From Ceratothoa steindachneri (lineage: Eukaryota > Arthropoda > Malacostraca > Isopoda > Cymothoidae), in NCBI GenBank assembly GCA_963969495.1, contig OZ018335.1, forward strand, positions 85,604,354 to 85,668,353: 64,000 nucleotides of DNA, read 5' to 3'. Made by a program: the position numbers and the translations under genes. Shown here piece by piece: positions 1-12,093 of the stretch (position 1 is the stretch's first letter; every line of letters begins with the position of its first letter). The notes under the pieces were generated by a model. It saw only the letters and a program-made list of their open reading frames with translations. It searched no databases and had not been told where the DNA came from.

Positions 1-983
1 TCTAATTATTCCGGTCATTTACATTAAAAATTAGAATAATTTATATTTGATGTAACTTACCGTATTTCTTCCTTCACATGCACACATTTATTGTCATGTA
101 TCTAAAGTCATTTATCTAAAGTCTGTATTTAAAGCTTTTTTTACCTCCACATACACACATTTATTGTCACGTATTTAAAATCTGTTTATAAATTTTTTTT
201 ATTATACAACCAATTAGGCAATACACATCTTCCTCTCATTTCATTGAGTATACTTCGCCAAACTGCAAATAAAATTTTAATTTAGGCTTTTGCAGCAATA
301 TTTGTAACAAATCTTTCCAAGATATCCTTTGGGCATCAATAGCTTTTTTGATTCACTTACTTACCAGGATTATAAGAAATTATTAATATAACTAATATCT
401 ATTTAAGCGCAATATAGTTTTTTTCAAGCACTGCAATATAAAATTCCGTTTCCCAAAGATTGCTGCCGGGAAAATCTTAAGTTCAGGATTTTTAGTCAGG
501 GGATAACTTATAGGATTTATTTCGGGATTAAAGTTTTACTTTTCCCATATACTTAAAATATGATAATGTGAACGTGTTTGTGACAAGAAATATCTGACCC
601 AAGACAGGAAATTAACCTGAAACGATTGATTTTTTCAAATAAATTTAGGATATCTCTTTTAAACCACATAAAACCCACAGACGTAAAGATGTTACAAACA
701 ACAGATATGGACTGTTGAAGGATAAAAGTAAAAAAAGTGAAAGATAAAATAGGCCAATTATAAATCTCCGTTCTAGAATACTTCTTTTATATTTTCACTA
801 CTCATGATATAATATGCTAGGAATTTAATAAAGTACAAAAAATATTTTAGTAATAATATTTAGCCTACACTATATATTCATAGGTAAAATGATTTAAAAT
901 TTTAAACGATATTTATTCACATAAATCAAAACAATAACGGTCCCAAAATAATTCTGCAATTTTACATTCCGTTAAATTAGTAG

Positions 984-985
<2 letters not shown>
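1..985. other. AT-rich sequence without recognised feature
   Basis: AT-rich, stop-dense sequence on both strands. No ORF, repeat terminus or RNA signature was recognised. It ends at a (TA)n array. Confidence 0.5.

Positions 986-1045
<60 letters not shown>
986..1045. repeat. (TA)n microsatellite
   Basis: About 60 bp of uninterrupted TA dinucleotides. It is the first of at least seven long TA arrays in the window. It does not abut a recognised element end. Confidence 0.95.
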
Positions 1046-1047
<2 letters not shown>

Positions 1048-1481
1048 TAGGGAATTTAATTATGAGTTTGAGTTTCCATATTTGTACATATGAAAACTTT
1101 TAAACTTTAAATAAAGCATATTCACTGATTTTGCCAGGCTGAGCGCCCAATGCAGAATATGTAGTTGCATCGTTGGATTTTCTCTTATTTTAACAGCTAT
1201 AAATCAGGTAACGCGGCAATGTCTCAATTAGTCAGTTAGCACAATAGGATCAGTAAACCAGGAAAGGATTTAGAATATGATAGATATAGAATCTGGTAGA
1301 GCTAAATACTGTTAGGGGAGACACGATCATTTGTAAGGTTAGTATAAATGCTTTAGTCTAGGGAAGAAACTGATAGATAAATACTAGTACAAACACATAT
1401 TAATAACAATAAGTGTTTGATTTCGACTTGTAGCTGGGTTTCATCTCAATGTGTCTGTCTATGTATCATTGCTATGTATCT

Positions 1482-1729
1482 CGCGAGGGCGAGAAGGTTC
1501 TTACGTTGGCTAGGGAGACTTTTTCTGACTTCAGATGGAACCTTCTGAGCTCTGACGCTTGTCACAGGTTTCTGTGAAAGCGGCATTTCAAGTTGTCTCG
1601 GCATCTCAAGGCGTCTCATCATTTGACACCATTAGCGTAGACGAATACGATGGCATTCGTGTCTGTTGCCTCTCTCTCTATTGAATTGCAAGGCAGCGCT
1701 TTCTTCCTCTCTCTCTGTGATCTTTGACA
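1482..1729 (-). mobile_element. 5'-terminal fragment of Gypsy-type LTR (family A)
   Basis: Read on the minus strand, this stretch matches the first ~240 bp of the LTR at 9968-11172: a GA-rich start after TGTCAAAG, the CAATAGAGAG block, the 'GAGATGCCG' and 'TTTCACAGAAACCT' blocks, and a CCATCTGAAGTC block ending in CTTCTCGCCCTCG. The outer end TGTCAAAG at 1729 looks like an intact LTR 5' terminus. The rest of the LTR is missing. It directly abuts a LINE fragment on the same strand, so it may have inserted into that LINE. It is the only LTR of this set in minus orientation. Confidence 0.75.
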
Positions 1730-1734
1730 AACTA

Positions 1735-2490
1735 TTAAATATTTATATAATCCTATATTCAACTTCGGTGTAATACTCTTCTGGACCACATAGTGTTTTT
1801 CAGCTTCCCAAATGCCACAGCAGTTAAGGCTATTCTCATTCTTATATCGTCTAAAGATCTCGAGACAATAATTCCTAGAAATCTTTTTTATCTATTTTCT
1901 CCACAAAATTACCGTCTACCCGGATATTTCCAACAGCTGGGGACAATACATAAGAATTGTGCTGTTGTTCTTGAGCTTTCACTTCTTGCAGGCCATTTCT
2001 AGTTCTTCCGTTGACATGTTTAATTAGTCAAAAGTGATTGCCAAACAAGGTAGTATCATCACCATGCCTGACATGTTGGGACATTTTTCCTCAACATTTA
2101 CATAATGATCCAGGCTGTTAGGTTCGTTAATTACAAACTTAAGAAAGATGGTGAACACTGTAGGTGCGAGGATACACCACTGCCTCATCCCAACTTTGAC
2201 ACAGAACAATTCTGTCGGTGAGCCGTTCCCCATCACTGCAGGCTCTGTATTGTCATACAAACTTTCAATTTTCTGCACTACTTCCTTCTGATACAAACAG
2301 TATCCAAGAATTTCAAAATAGCCTCTCTCCAAACTGTATCAAATGCTGCTTTAAAATCTATAAAAGTAACTTGCTTGCACCTAATGTTCTATAGCTTTCT
2401 TCACAACCTGTCTGTCAATAAATATTGCATCAATGGTAACACTTCTGGGCCGGAAACCATTTTGAATTTCTCCTTAATTCAGAGAGTAAA
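1735..2490 (-). pseudogene. LINE reverse-transcriptase fragment, degraded
   Basis: Minus-strand translations in several frames show ordered LINE RT motifs. FIDFKAAFDTV near 2335-2366 is RT motif A. TELFCVKVGMRQWCILAP near 2170-2225 corresponds to the TGVRQGC-L-SP motif B, with Gly-to-Trp change. GDDTTLF near 2060-2080 is the remnant of the YADD motif. DDIRMRIALTAVAFGKLKN near 1790-1830 resembles the conserved post-RT segment. Several frameshifts separate the blocks, so this is a dead fragment lacking endonuclease and ORF1. The clade is uncertain (RTE/CR1-like style of motif A and B). The plus-strand ORF at 1793-2002 is an antisense shadow. Confidence 0.75.
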
Positions 2491-4063
<1,573 letters not shown>

Positions 4064-4799
4064 TTCCATGACGAATCTTTTATAATGTCTTTAAGTTATT
4101 CCATTTTTTACCGCGAGCTTATCGCATATATAAGCCTTTATTCCTATATCGCCAAATATGTATGTATTAAACTGCAATATACCAATTAGTTCATGGAAAA
4201 ATGTCATATTAAAACCAGAGGCAAATTTATTCCCCATCTAGTTCTGAGATAAAATTACCTAACTATTATATTATCTTCTCATATTCGCCTAATTTAATAA
4301 ATAGATAAAAGTTTGCAGGGGCAACAACATCCCTGTTGCCTTTCACTACGAAAATACTATAAGAAATAGTGTGTCCAAAGATAGACTCAATGATAAAGTA
4401 CAATGCGTTATTCATCACATGTAAAAGTTGCGTTTAAATATACAATGGCGGAAAGCAGTAGATTTATATGGTCTCTTATTATGGGGTCGGCGTAAGTAGG
4501 CCTTGTTTTGATTGCAAGGCGATCCTATAAGGGTTTGGTAAATTGCCTTACTTACAGGTTTCTTAACGTATGGTCCGAGGAGTATTAACCGATCAAGGTT
4601 TGTAAGTAAAAGGTTCCTTTGTTAAGCAATTAAACACTTGTATTTACAAACTTTGAAATGTTTACACTTATGGTAAAGATTTAATTTGCGCCAAGAAATA
4701 TGCTAAATCGAGTATAATGGCAAGAGCAAGAATAATGGAGATTTGCAGAGCCGTGAATAAGTCTGATAATTAATCAATTAATAACTAAATAAATCAATC

Positions 4800-5160
4800 A
4801 ACAATGTGTCAATCATCACTTGAATGAAATGTTCTCTTATTTATACCAGGCAGCATTGCGAAGGTGACGCGTAGCTTCGCCTTCCTTAGGTCGCTGAGCC
4901 TGTGATTGGTTGGGGTCTAGCATCTGATTGGCTGAAATTCTCTACTTCGTATCTTAATTTGATGGTCTCTGCCCTGCGAGGGTATCACAGAGACTCCGTT
5001 TGCTTGAAGCTAAAGAGAATTTAAAAAGCAGAGGTTCTTCTTAACCTACATTTCTAAATAAACATAACTTGTATTAGCATCACACACCAAGAACCTTCAT
5101 CTCTCCAGTCTGCCACTGTGATAATCAAAGGGGATTTGGGGTAAGTTCATTGTAAGCTTT
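4800..5160 (+). promoter_or_regulatory. Promoter-like GC island with paired CCAAT boxes and a splice-donor-like site
   Basis: Within AT-rich surroundings, two ATTGG boxes (inverted CCAAT) start at 4905 and 4927, exactly 22 bp apart. A weak TATA-like TTTAAAAAG follows near 5018. A strong donor-like GGGGTAAGTTC begins at 5137. This order would fit a Pol II promoter plus a short noncoding first exon. No coding sequence or downstream acceptor was identified, and it could equally be an unrecognised LTR fragment. Inference only. Confidence 0.2.
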
Positions 5161-5193
5161 TAATGACTAACTGAAGAGAAAAACCTTAATGTC

Positions 5194-6015
<822 letters not shown>

Positions 6016-6265
6016 AACCCTCGCCCTTGGACGGGATATTGAACTTAAAACTGAACTAGAAGTGTTTCTCCAAGAGAAGAAGCATAAGCTGGCAGACTGT
6101 TTCAAAGATGATACTTGGGTGGCAAAGCTAGAATATTTAGGTGAGTTCTTCAGGAACTTGAACGAATTGAACTTAGACATGCAAGAAAGAAATAAACTAT
6201 GGTAGACATCATTGAAAAATTAAGTCATTAAATAAAAACAGGTATTTTGGAGAGAAAAATTAGCT
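6016..6265 (+). pseudogene. hAT-like transposase fragment (SCAND3/ZBED-type)
   Basis: The frame from 6020 reads RDIELKTELEVFLQEKKHKL, then FKDDTWVAKLEYLGEFF and LNELNLDMQERNK before a stop near 6205. This is the conserved segment of hAT-derived proteins of the SCAND3/ZBED5/FAM200 type, where 'ELR-EL--FL-EK', 'W---LAYL-DIF' and 'LN-LNL-LQG-N' follow one another. A shifted frame just after (MVDIIEKLSH, ILERKIS) fits the next block. Only ~80 codons remain, with no catalytic DDE region or BED finger. It ends where the truncated family-A LTR begins, so a later insertion or deletion may have cut it. Confidence 0.65.
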
Positions 6266-6291
6266 AGAAGATTCATCAGAAAAAGAGCTTG

Positions 6292-7015
6292 CTGACATAC
6301 TCGCCGTCATTACTGTCCTGGTAGTATCCTCTATCCACCCCGTCGGTACACGCCATTTGCGTTCCGTTGGACTCTGCACAATTTTCGCAAACTCCATCAA
6401 ACTCCTGGTATTCTTGTTAATTCACGTATGTCTACCTCGCCCCAAGTAATAGTCATTATCCAGAGACTATTGTGTGAATTTGGCACCAAGGCAAGGATTA
6501 CTATCTCGAACCAAATCTTCGAGGAAACAGCAAAGCGCAACTCTCCTGTGCAAGTGCTCTTTCTGTCACCCCAACCAGTATCGGCTTAATTTAAGCTTAC
6601 GATCATTCGAGGCTCCGTTGGTTCATATTGTCCATTTGATTTTACGGCGACCGCCCTCATCAAGTCTCCCTTGCCCCTTTAGCCGCTTAGATCCGTATAA
6701 AACTAGTGTATAGCTCATGGTAACACTCGTTTTAACCTTATAAAATGATATTGATTTACATATTACTAAAGTTATTTTTGTATCCGTTATTCTGTTATCC
6801 CGGAACTCCAAGATAATCGACTATTGGCAAACCTACTTACAGTTAATTTGCACTCTGCTTATATTGCAAACTTTCCACGCACTTGTAAAGCAAAGAGAGT
6901 GAACTTGACCCTATTTTTCTCCATCTATGTATATGAAACTGGTGTAAAGTGTGCAGGGCTAACCTAAGACATCATTATTAATTTGGTGTAAGGTGTGCGG
7001 GATTAACCTACGACA
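6292..7015 (+). mobile_element. Gypsy element A: 5'-truncated left LTR
   Basis: Collinear with the right LTR at 9968-11172 from the region of its 38-bp repeat array to the end. Shared blocks include AGTATCCTCT(A/G)TCCAC, CCAGAGAC, TTGGCACCAAGGCAAGGATTACT and AACCTACGACA at the terminus. The first ~430 bp of the LTR are missing. The tail is duplicated here: a GGTGTAA...TAACCTA(A/C)GACA unit occurs at 6941 and again at 6985, whereas the right LTR has it once. The LTR ends in ACA at 7015. Confidence 0.85.
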
Positions 7016-7026
7016 TCTGTATAAAT

Positions 7027-7036
7027 ATGTATCAGG
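7027..7036 (+). other. Primer-binding-site remnant of element A
   Basis: ATGTATCAGG lies 11 nt after the LTR terminus. It aligns with TGGTGTCAGG, which sits at exactly the same 11-nt offset in element B (50111-50120). The latter is complementary to a tRNA 3' end CCTGACACCA, as in tRNA-Leu. Element A has point changes, as expected for an old copy. Confidence 0.5.
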
Positions 7037-7557
7037 TTTATGGAGTTAATCTTGGTCAATCTATTGATTGAAATTTGATTAATCCATTGGTTAAACTTGG
7101 TTAAATTTTTAATTTTTGGCTAATTTTGTTTCCGGTTTTGGAGTTTAAAAGGTGAGAAATAACCATTGCATAACTATTTGCGAAGTGTATTTGTTCACGT
7201 TGGCATTTATTTTTTCTGAATTGATTGACAAGTGACTGAGCTTAACTTTTAATTTTATTCTCCTACACAATTGAATTATTGTCCTTCGAGGTCTCATCTC
7301 CTGCCATAATTTAAAGGTATAGAAAAATAGTATTATTCGTCATATTGCTGTTCTCTCGTCTCAATTACAGTGAAATCTCGACAGCAAAAGCTCTTTCACG
7401 AGTGTTTCCCCCCCCCCCTTTATTGTTCATATGTTCATTGGTTTTCAAAACCTTTTGCACTCCCGTTTGTGCGTGAAGGAACCCATAATTCCGCCATATT
7501 CGTTGTCGTGCGTTAAGTTAATTCTTGTTGTTGTGTCCACCGTGGAAACCAGCAAGC
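7037..7557 (+). other. Leader of element A, noncoding
   Basis: Untranslated leader between PBS and gag. It is stop-dense and contains a C-run at 7408-7420. No promoter or structured RNA was recognised. Confidence 0.45.
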
Positions 7558-8438
7558 ATGTCACCGTTTGAAATTTTTAAGGCCCAAGATGAGTCACTCG
7601 GACTCATTGGAAAGATATGATGGCCTACATCCAGGAACAAGAAATAATAGGAAGAGCGAAAGATGAAAAAGAGAAGAAAGAGAGAAAATTCGCTTTTACA
7701 AATTTGAGATGTGAGGAACGATACGCTCTCCATAAACTAATTCTAGTGTTTGGATAGATGCACCGCAGTCTGCGACCATAAAACTCCTCGTCTTTAAGAA
7801 GGAGAAGCCTTCGGGTCTTATCTCACCCACTTCTAGAAGATCTTCGAGATGAACGAGTGGGACAGCGAGACGGACGGCGTAGCACAATTATTGACCACGT
7901 TGAACTCCTAACTTGGGCATACATTTATCTCCCTTCCATCAGAGGTAACAATTGATTATCATTGTTAAAAGCCGATTTGCTCGCCGGTTACAACATGACC
8001 TCAGATTTCTATCGTGCTAAAATTAGACACTCTCGCATTTAACCTAACCATACTTTTCTACAGTTAGGCTACTCCCTATAGCATCATTGTATTTTTTGGA
8101 TTGACGCGTCCAAGGTGCCTCATGAATACGAAGCCCTGGTCTATTTAGTCCCCAATGACCAATTTCTTGCGACGCTTCCTTCGGAAATTAGATCCTTCAT
8201 GAAGGACGAGAGGTGTCACACCCTTAAAGAATGCATCGAGAAGGCAGATCTCTACGCCACGAGCACCAACTGCTATTTGAAAAAAGGAAAGAAATTCGAA
8301 AGCCCTTCGCCTAAATCCAAAACCAGCAAGAAGAAACTTGTTCTCAATAATTGGAATAAGTTCGTGAAGGTGACAGAGCCTCAAAACCCAAAACCATCTT
8401 CTCGTCGGACCACCGTGATCTTAAGCCCTTTTCTCTAA
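7558..8438 (+). pseudogene. gag: Gypsy element A gag, N-terminal and capsid region, frameshifted
   Basis: Gag binds element RNA and assembles the intracellular particle. The ATG at 7558 opens MSPFEIFKAQDESLGLIGK, which lines up with the gag start of element B (LFDLYRKQGQSLGLEG). A charged Glu/Lys segment follows near 7640-7690 in a shifted frame. YNMTSDFYRAKIRHSRI near 7990-8040 and the 8115-8438 frame (LPSEIRSFMKDER, CIEKADLYA) match element B's capsid-like DIYRMKFRQSRI, LPQEIRAFVKDR and CLDEADLHA. At least two frameshifts and several stops separate the blocks, so it cannot encode a functional Gag. Minus-strand ORFs here are shadows. Confidence 0.8.
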
Positions 8439-8473
8439 ACCACCCTGCTTCGTCGATCCCAAGGAGGACCATC

Positions 8474-8878
8474 ATGTGCTATTCCTGTGGAGTTGCTGGC
8501 CACGTTAGTTTTAACTGCCCTCAAAACTCGCAGTTAAGAAGTACACCTCCTTACAACAAGGTACACAAGGTCAGTGACACTTCTACGCCCCCACCATCGA
8601 AAAATAAAGCTCCTTCTTCTTCGAACCCAAGCAACACGGTTAACCACCAGGTGAACTTTTTGTTCAATGAAAGTACCCCTGGTGCCTTCCAATTTGAAAC
8701 TGAATCAGTGAATGGGTGCCGAATCTCCACCCTCGTCCGTGATACTGGGTGCACTTGCATCTTTGTATCACATGAGCTACTCCCCCTTGTGGCTCAGAAC
8801 CACGATATGTTTGCCCTAGTGCATGATTGCTGGTGGTGCGCCAATAAATTAACCATTGTTCACTGCTACATTGAGTGA
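8474..8878 (+). pseudogene. gag-pol: Gypsy element A: CCHC zinc knuckle and retropepsin start
   Basis: Residues 2-15 of this frame read CYSCGVAGHVSFNC, a perfect CX2CX4HX4C retroviral-type zinc knuckle that binds RNA. A Pro/Ser-rich linker follows. LVRDTGCTCIFVSHELL near 8730-8785 is a retropepsin active-site block; the aspartate of D-T-G is kept. The frame stops at 8878, well short of a whole protease-RT polyprotein. Position directly after the capsid block and the standard gag-knuckle-protease order support one decayed Gypsy polyprotein. Confidence 0.8.
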
Positions 8879-9127
8879 GCGTATTTTATTGGTTGTCCTG
8901 AAGTTGTGGCAGCCTCCATCAAGTTTTGTTCTGTCCTAATTAGTCCCCCCTGGGTATCTTTAGCCCCCAAGGCTCAACCTATTATTACCCATTCAGTGCG
9001 AAGAAGGGACTAAAAGCCCCTACATCCCTGGAACTCCCGTGTACTCCCTAATTCCAGAGTGCTAAGACCCATGACTTTGCCAAAAGCCAGAGAAAATATG
9101 AATATCTTCGTCCCCTGTGGACCAAAA
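8879..9127 (+). other. Decayed pol sequence, no clear motif
   Basis: Lies between protease and integrase/RT scraps of element A. Short open stretches occur in several frames, but no diagnostic RT motif is visible. RT finger and palm sequence expected here is missing, so an internal deletion is likely. Confidence 0.45.
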
Positions 9128-9520
9128 CCCAGAATAAAACACCGAACTCGTCAGAGGAAATAGGGCGATTTCCTCCCTCGTCAGGGATGACTTCCTCCTT
9201 CGAATGTGCACCGAAGAAAACGACGCTCAGTCCCGTACACTATATGTACGCCGTTCCAACGTCCCTCCACCTTGCAAACGGCTCACGATAGCCTATTTGC
9301 TGGTCATTTTAGTCACTTGAAGAACGCTCAGAGCTTCTGCAAATATTGCTATCTCAAAGATTTGGATCAACACTCAATCACTCTTCAAGCCCTTCTGTAT
9401 CGACTCCTGGAACATAATTTGACAAGTTCCACCTCGCTTGTAGCATTATCGATTACCTCGGCTTCTATATCGCGAATAATCGATTAGGCCCCCAGCAAGA
9501 AAAGATCCGAGCCGTTTACT
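9128..9520 (+). pseudogene. pol: Gypsy element A: integrase zinc-finger and RT-tail scraps
   Basis: TLYVRRSNVPP in one frame and TAHDSLFAGHFSHLKN in the next resemble the start of the integrase H2C2 domain (AHDSPLAGH-type histidine pair, H-x6-H). KYCYLKDLDQH would continue it. Immediately after, LQALLYRLLEHNLTS and then, in another frame, DYLGFYIANNRLGPQQEKIR match the RT segment after the YxDD motif (L--VL-RL---NL, YLGF-----G--P---K). In an intact element RT precedes integrase, so the order here is reversed. Frameshifts are frequent. Assignment of the integrase half is less sure than that of the RT half. Confidence 0.55.
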
Positions 9521-9967
9521 TCTTTTAATTCATGTATTAATCTTGTTCATGAAATAAATTTGTATATTTAACCATATTATAAGAAAACGCGTATCCTTTA
9601 TGTATATATATATATTGTTTATATGTGTACAATGAATTCCTTTTATATCTTTAACCTTTTTGTAGTCTTTTATATAATCGAAGAATAACTCACCCTCGGG
9701 CCAGTGAGCCCCACTTAATGGTATCATGGAGAAAATGTTCTTCGGCAACCATGGCCCAGCATTGTATAACCCAGTGTATGTGTATGGTTTAACCCTCTCC
9801 CCCACTAGCTACACTATTTTTGTACTTTGGCTCCATTTTGAAAATGTGTCCTAGGTACTCTCAACTTTATCCACTATTGTCATGCAACTTTAAGTTATAT
9901 TCCTCCCCCACTAATAATTCTCCGATACCACTTCTTCCCTTGAATTTCCATCTGAGGATGGAAGAGT
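9521..9967 (+). other. Element A 3' internal region with AT-rich patch
   Basis: An AT-rich patch with a short TA run (9604-9614) is followed by ~250 bp of stop-dense sequence before the right LTR. GAGGATGGAAGAG at 9955-9966 is a reasonable polypurine tract immediately before the LTR start. No env-like ORF is seen. Confidence 0.45.
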
Positions 9968-9980
9968 TTTCAAAGTTCAC

Positions 9981-10011
<31 letters not shown>

Positions 10012-11172
10012 TTAGCGCCACCTCACCATTCAATAGAGAGGCGCTAATGGAGGTACAAATTGATGAGATGCCGGGAGACGCCGCAATGACCTGAAATGCC
10101 GCCTTCACAGAAACCTCCGACAAGTGTGAGAGCCCAGAAGATCCCATCTGAAGTCCAACAGAGATTCCTCGCCAACTTAAGAACCTTCTCGCCCTCGCCC
10201 TAAAAGGCAGAGATTATTCTCGTCTAGCTATGCATCTAACCCAAGAACCCCCCTCCCCCTTTTCCGACGGAGGAAGGAAAATCCCATTCGACTCCTATAA
10301 ACCATCGAGCTCTAGAGTTGGAAGGCAGTATACGCCGAGTATCCGCCCTCCTCTCTGCCAGGTCAGTATCCGCTGAGTACCTGCCATCATCCTTGCTCCG
10401 TCAGTATCCGCTGAGTACATGACGTCCTCCTTGACCCTGCAGTATCCTCTGTCCACGCCGTCAGTAACCCTATTCGCGTCCCGTTAGAATTTGCACAATT
10501 CTCGCAGAATCCCTCAAACTTCCGGTATTCTCGTTAATTCGCGTGAGTCTATATCGACCCGTTTCCCCCGCTCCTCAAACGCGGCGCGCTCACCATCGAT
10601 TAGTGTTACTCCAAAACAAGAGTTAAGTTCGCCCTCCACAATATTGAATATCCAGAGACCATTGTTTGAACTTGGCGCCAAGGCAAGGATTACTCCCTCG
10701 AACTAAATCTTTGAAGTAACAGTAAAAGCGCAACTCTTCTGTGTATGTGCTTATCCCCCCCCCCCCCTCCCCACAGTGTAAGCCTACTCATCGGCTGAGT
10801 TTACAGTAAAGATCCTTCGCTTCATATTGTCCGTTTGTTTGTACGGTAACCGCCCTCACCAAGTCTCCTTCGCCACTTTGGCCGCTGAGATCCATGTAAA
10901 TCTCTACTGTGTATAGCTCGTGTTAAACCTTCTTTTAACCTTGTAAAGTAATATTGATTTACGTATGGGTAAAGTTATTTTTGTACCCTTTTTCTATTAT
11001 CCCGGAACCCTAAGATAGTCGACTATTGGCCAACCTACTTTCAGTTAATTTGCGCTCTGCTTAAATTGTAAACTCCCCAGGCACTCACAAAGCAGAAAGG
11101 GTGAACTTGACCCTAACTATATTATACATCTATATTAAACTGGTTTAAGGTGTGCGGAGTTAACCTACGACA
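9968..11172 (+). mobile_element. Gypsy element A: right LTR
   Basis: A 1205-bp LTR. The start (TTTCAAAG for TGTCAAAG) is placed by comparison with the minus-strand copy ending at 1729 and by the preceding purine tract. It carries an (AG)n run at 9981-10011, a TATAAA box at 10296-10301, a 38-bp tandem array from 10326, a C-run near 10747-10757, and ends AACCTACGACA at 11172. The left LTR lacks its 5' part, so no target duplication can be read. The ends resemble those of the other LTRs in the window. Confidence 0.85.
10326..10462 (+). repeat. 38-bp tandem array inside LTR A
   Basis: Units beginning CAGTAT start at 10326, 10364, 10402 and 10440, an exact 38-bp period. The common core is CAGTATCCGCTGAGTAC; the last copy is partial. 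The array begins ~25 bp after the TATA box, so it would lie in the transcribed R/U5 leader. Confidence 0.85.
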
Positions 11173-12093
11173 TTGGTGTATCGTTTCTTTTAGTATCCTT
11201 ACGATCAGGCACACCCCACGTCTTAAACTATTGTTCGATAGTGACAGGAGAAGCGCTATCGATGAATAGACTTGCCAAACCAGAGGCGAAAATTGTATCT
11301 ATCTGTAATTAGCTTGGGTAATTCTGATCACGTTACATCACCTATCTAAATGTTCATAGTGTACGGAAACTACAAGCCGGTTTGTACTATTGCCCAAGAT
11401 ACTTGCTTGTACTGCTAGATTCGCAATCCTCTCCTAAAAGAACGAACTCCATCTCCACTATAACCTCTACAACCACATCCAGTCATGGTTAAGCATATCT
11501 TCTGATGTAGAGCGATTTATTTTAAAAGAAAACGACGGTCTCATCGAGATGTCTCAGGCACAATTTATACTAACGACTTAGACGAGGCACGTAACTCAAG
11601 AACTAAAGAATAGAATTAAGGACTTTATTTAGCACACGTCACATCCTGGTTCCCTACTCTCTCTCTTCTGACTTTAATTCACTATTGCACTTCCTGCGCC
11701 AATCTGATCACCGAACTTTCTGGCATTTCGAGAAAAGGAACAAACTCTATTATAACTCAAGTAAATAAGTTGAACATTGTCCCGTTTCCTTTTCTTACAC
11801 AAGCCTGCGTTCAAAATTTTATTTATGTTCCCCAGGATTTCTCTGTGGTTTCTTAATGAATCCAACCTCCTGAGCTAAAAAATGAATGTATATTTGTGCA
11901 ATCAGGTCAGATTTTCTCAGTACAGCATACACCATTTTCATTGAGATTACCTCATTTTTTCTGAATTAAAAGAAAAAAAACCTTTATCTATCTAATAATG
12001 CATTATTACTGTTATATCATATAAACAGGAATACACGTATGTAAACTATAATTCTTTTAATGAACAAAAAATAAAAGAATGAAACATAATAAA
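11173..12093. other. No supported feature
   Basis: Moderate-complexity sequence after element A. The only ORFs (for example 11674-11865, minus) have no recognised similarity. Could contain decayed transposon sequence. Confidence 0.4.
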
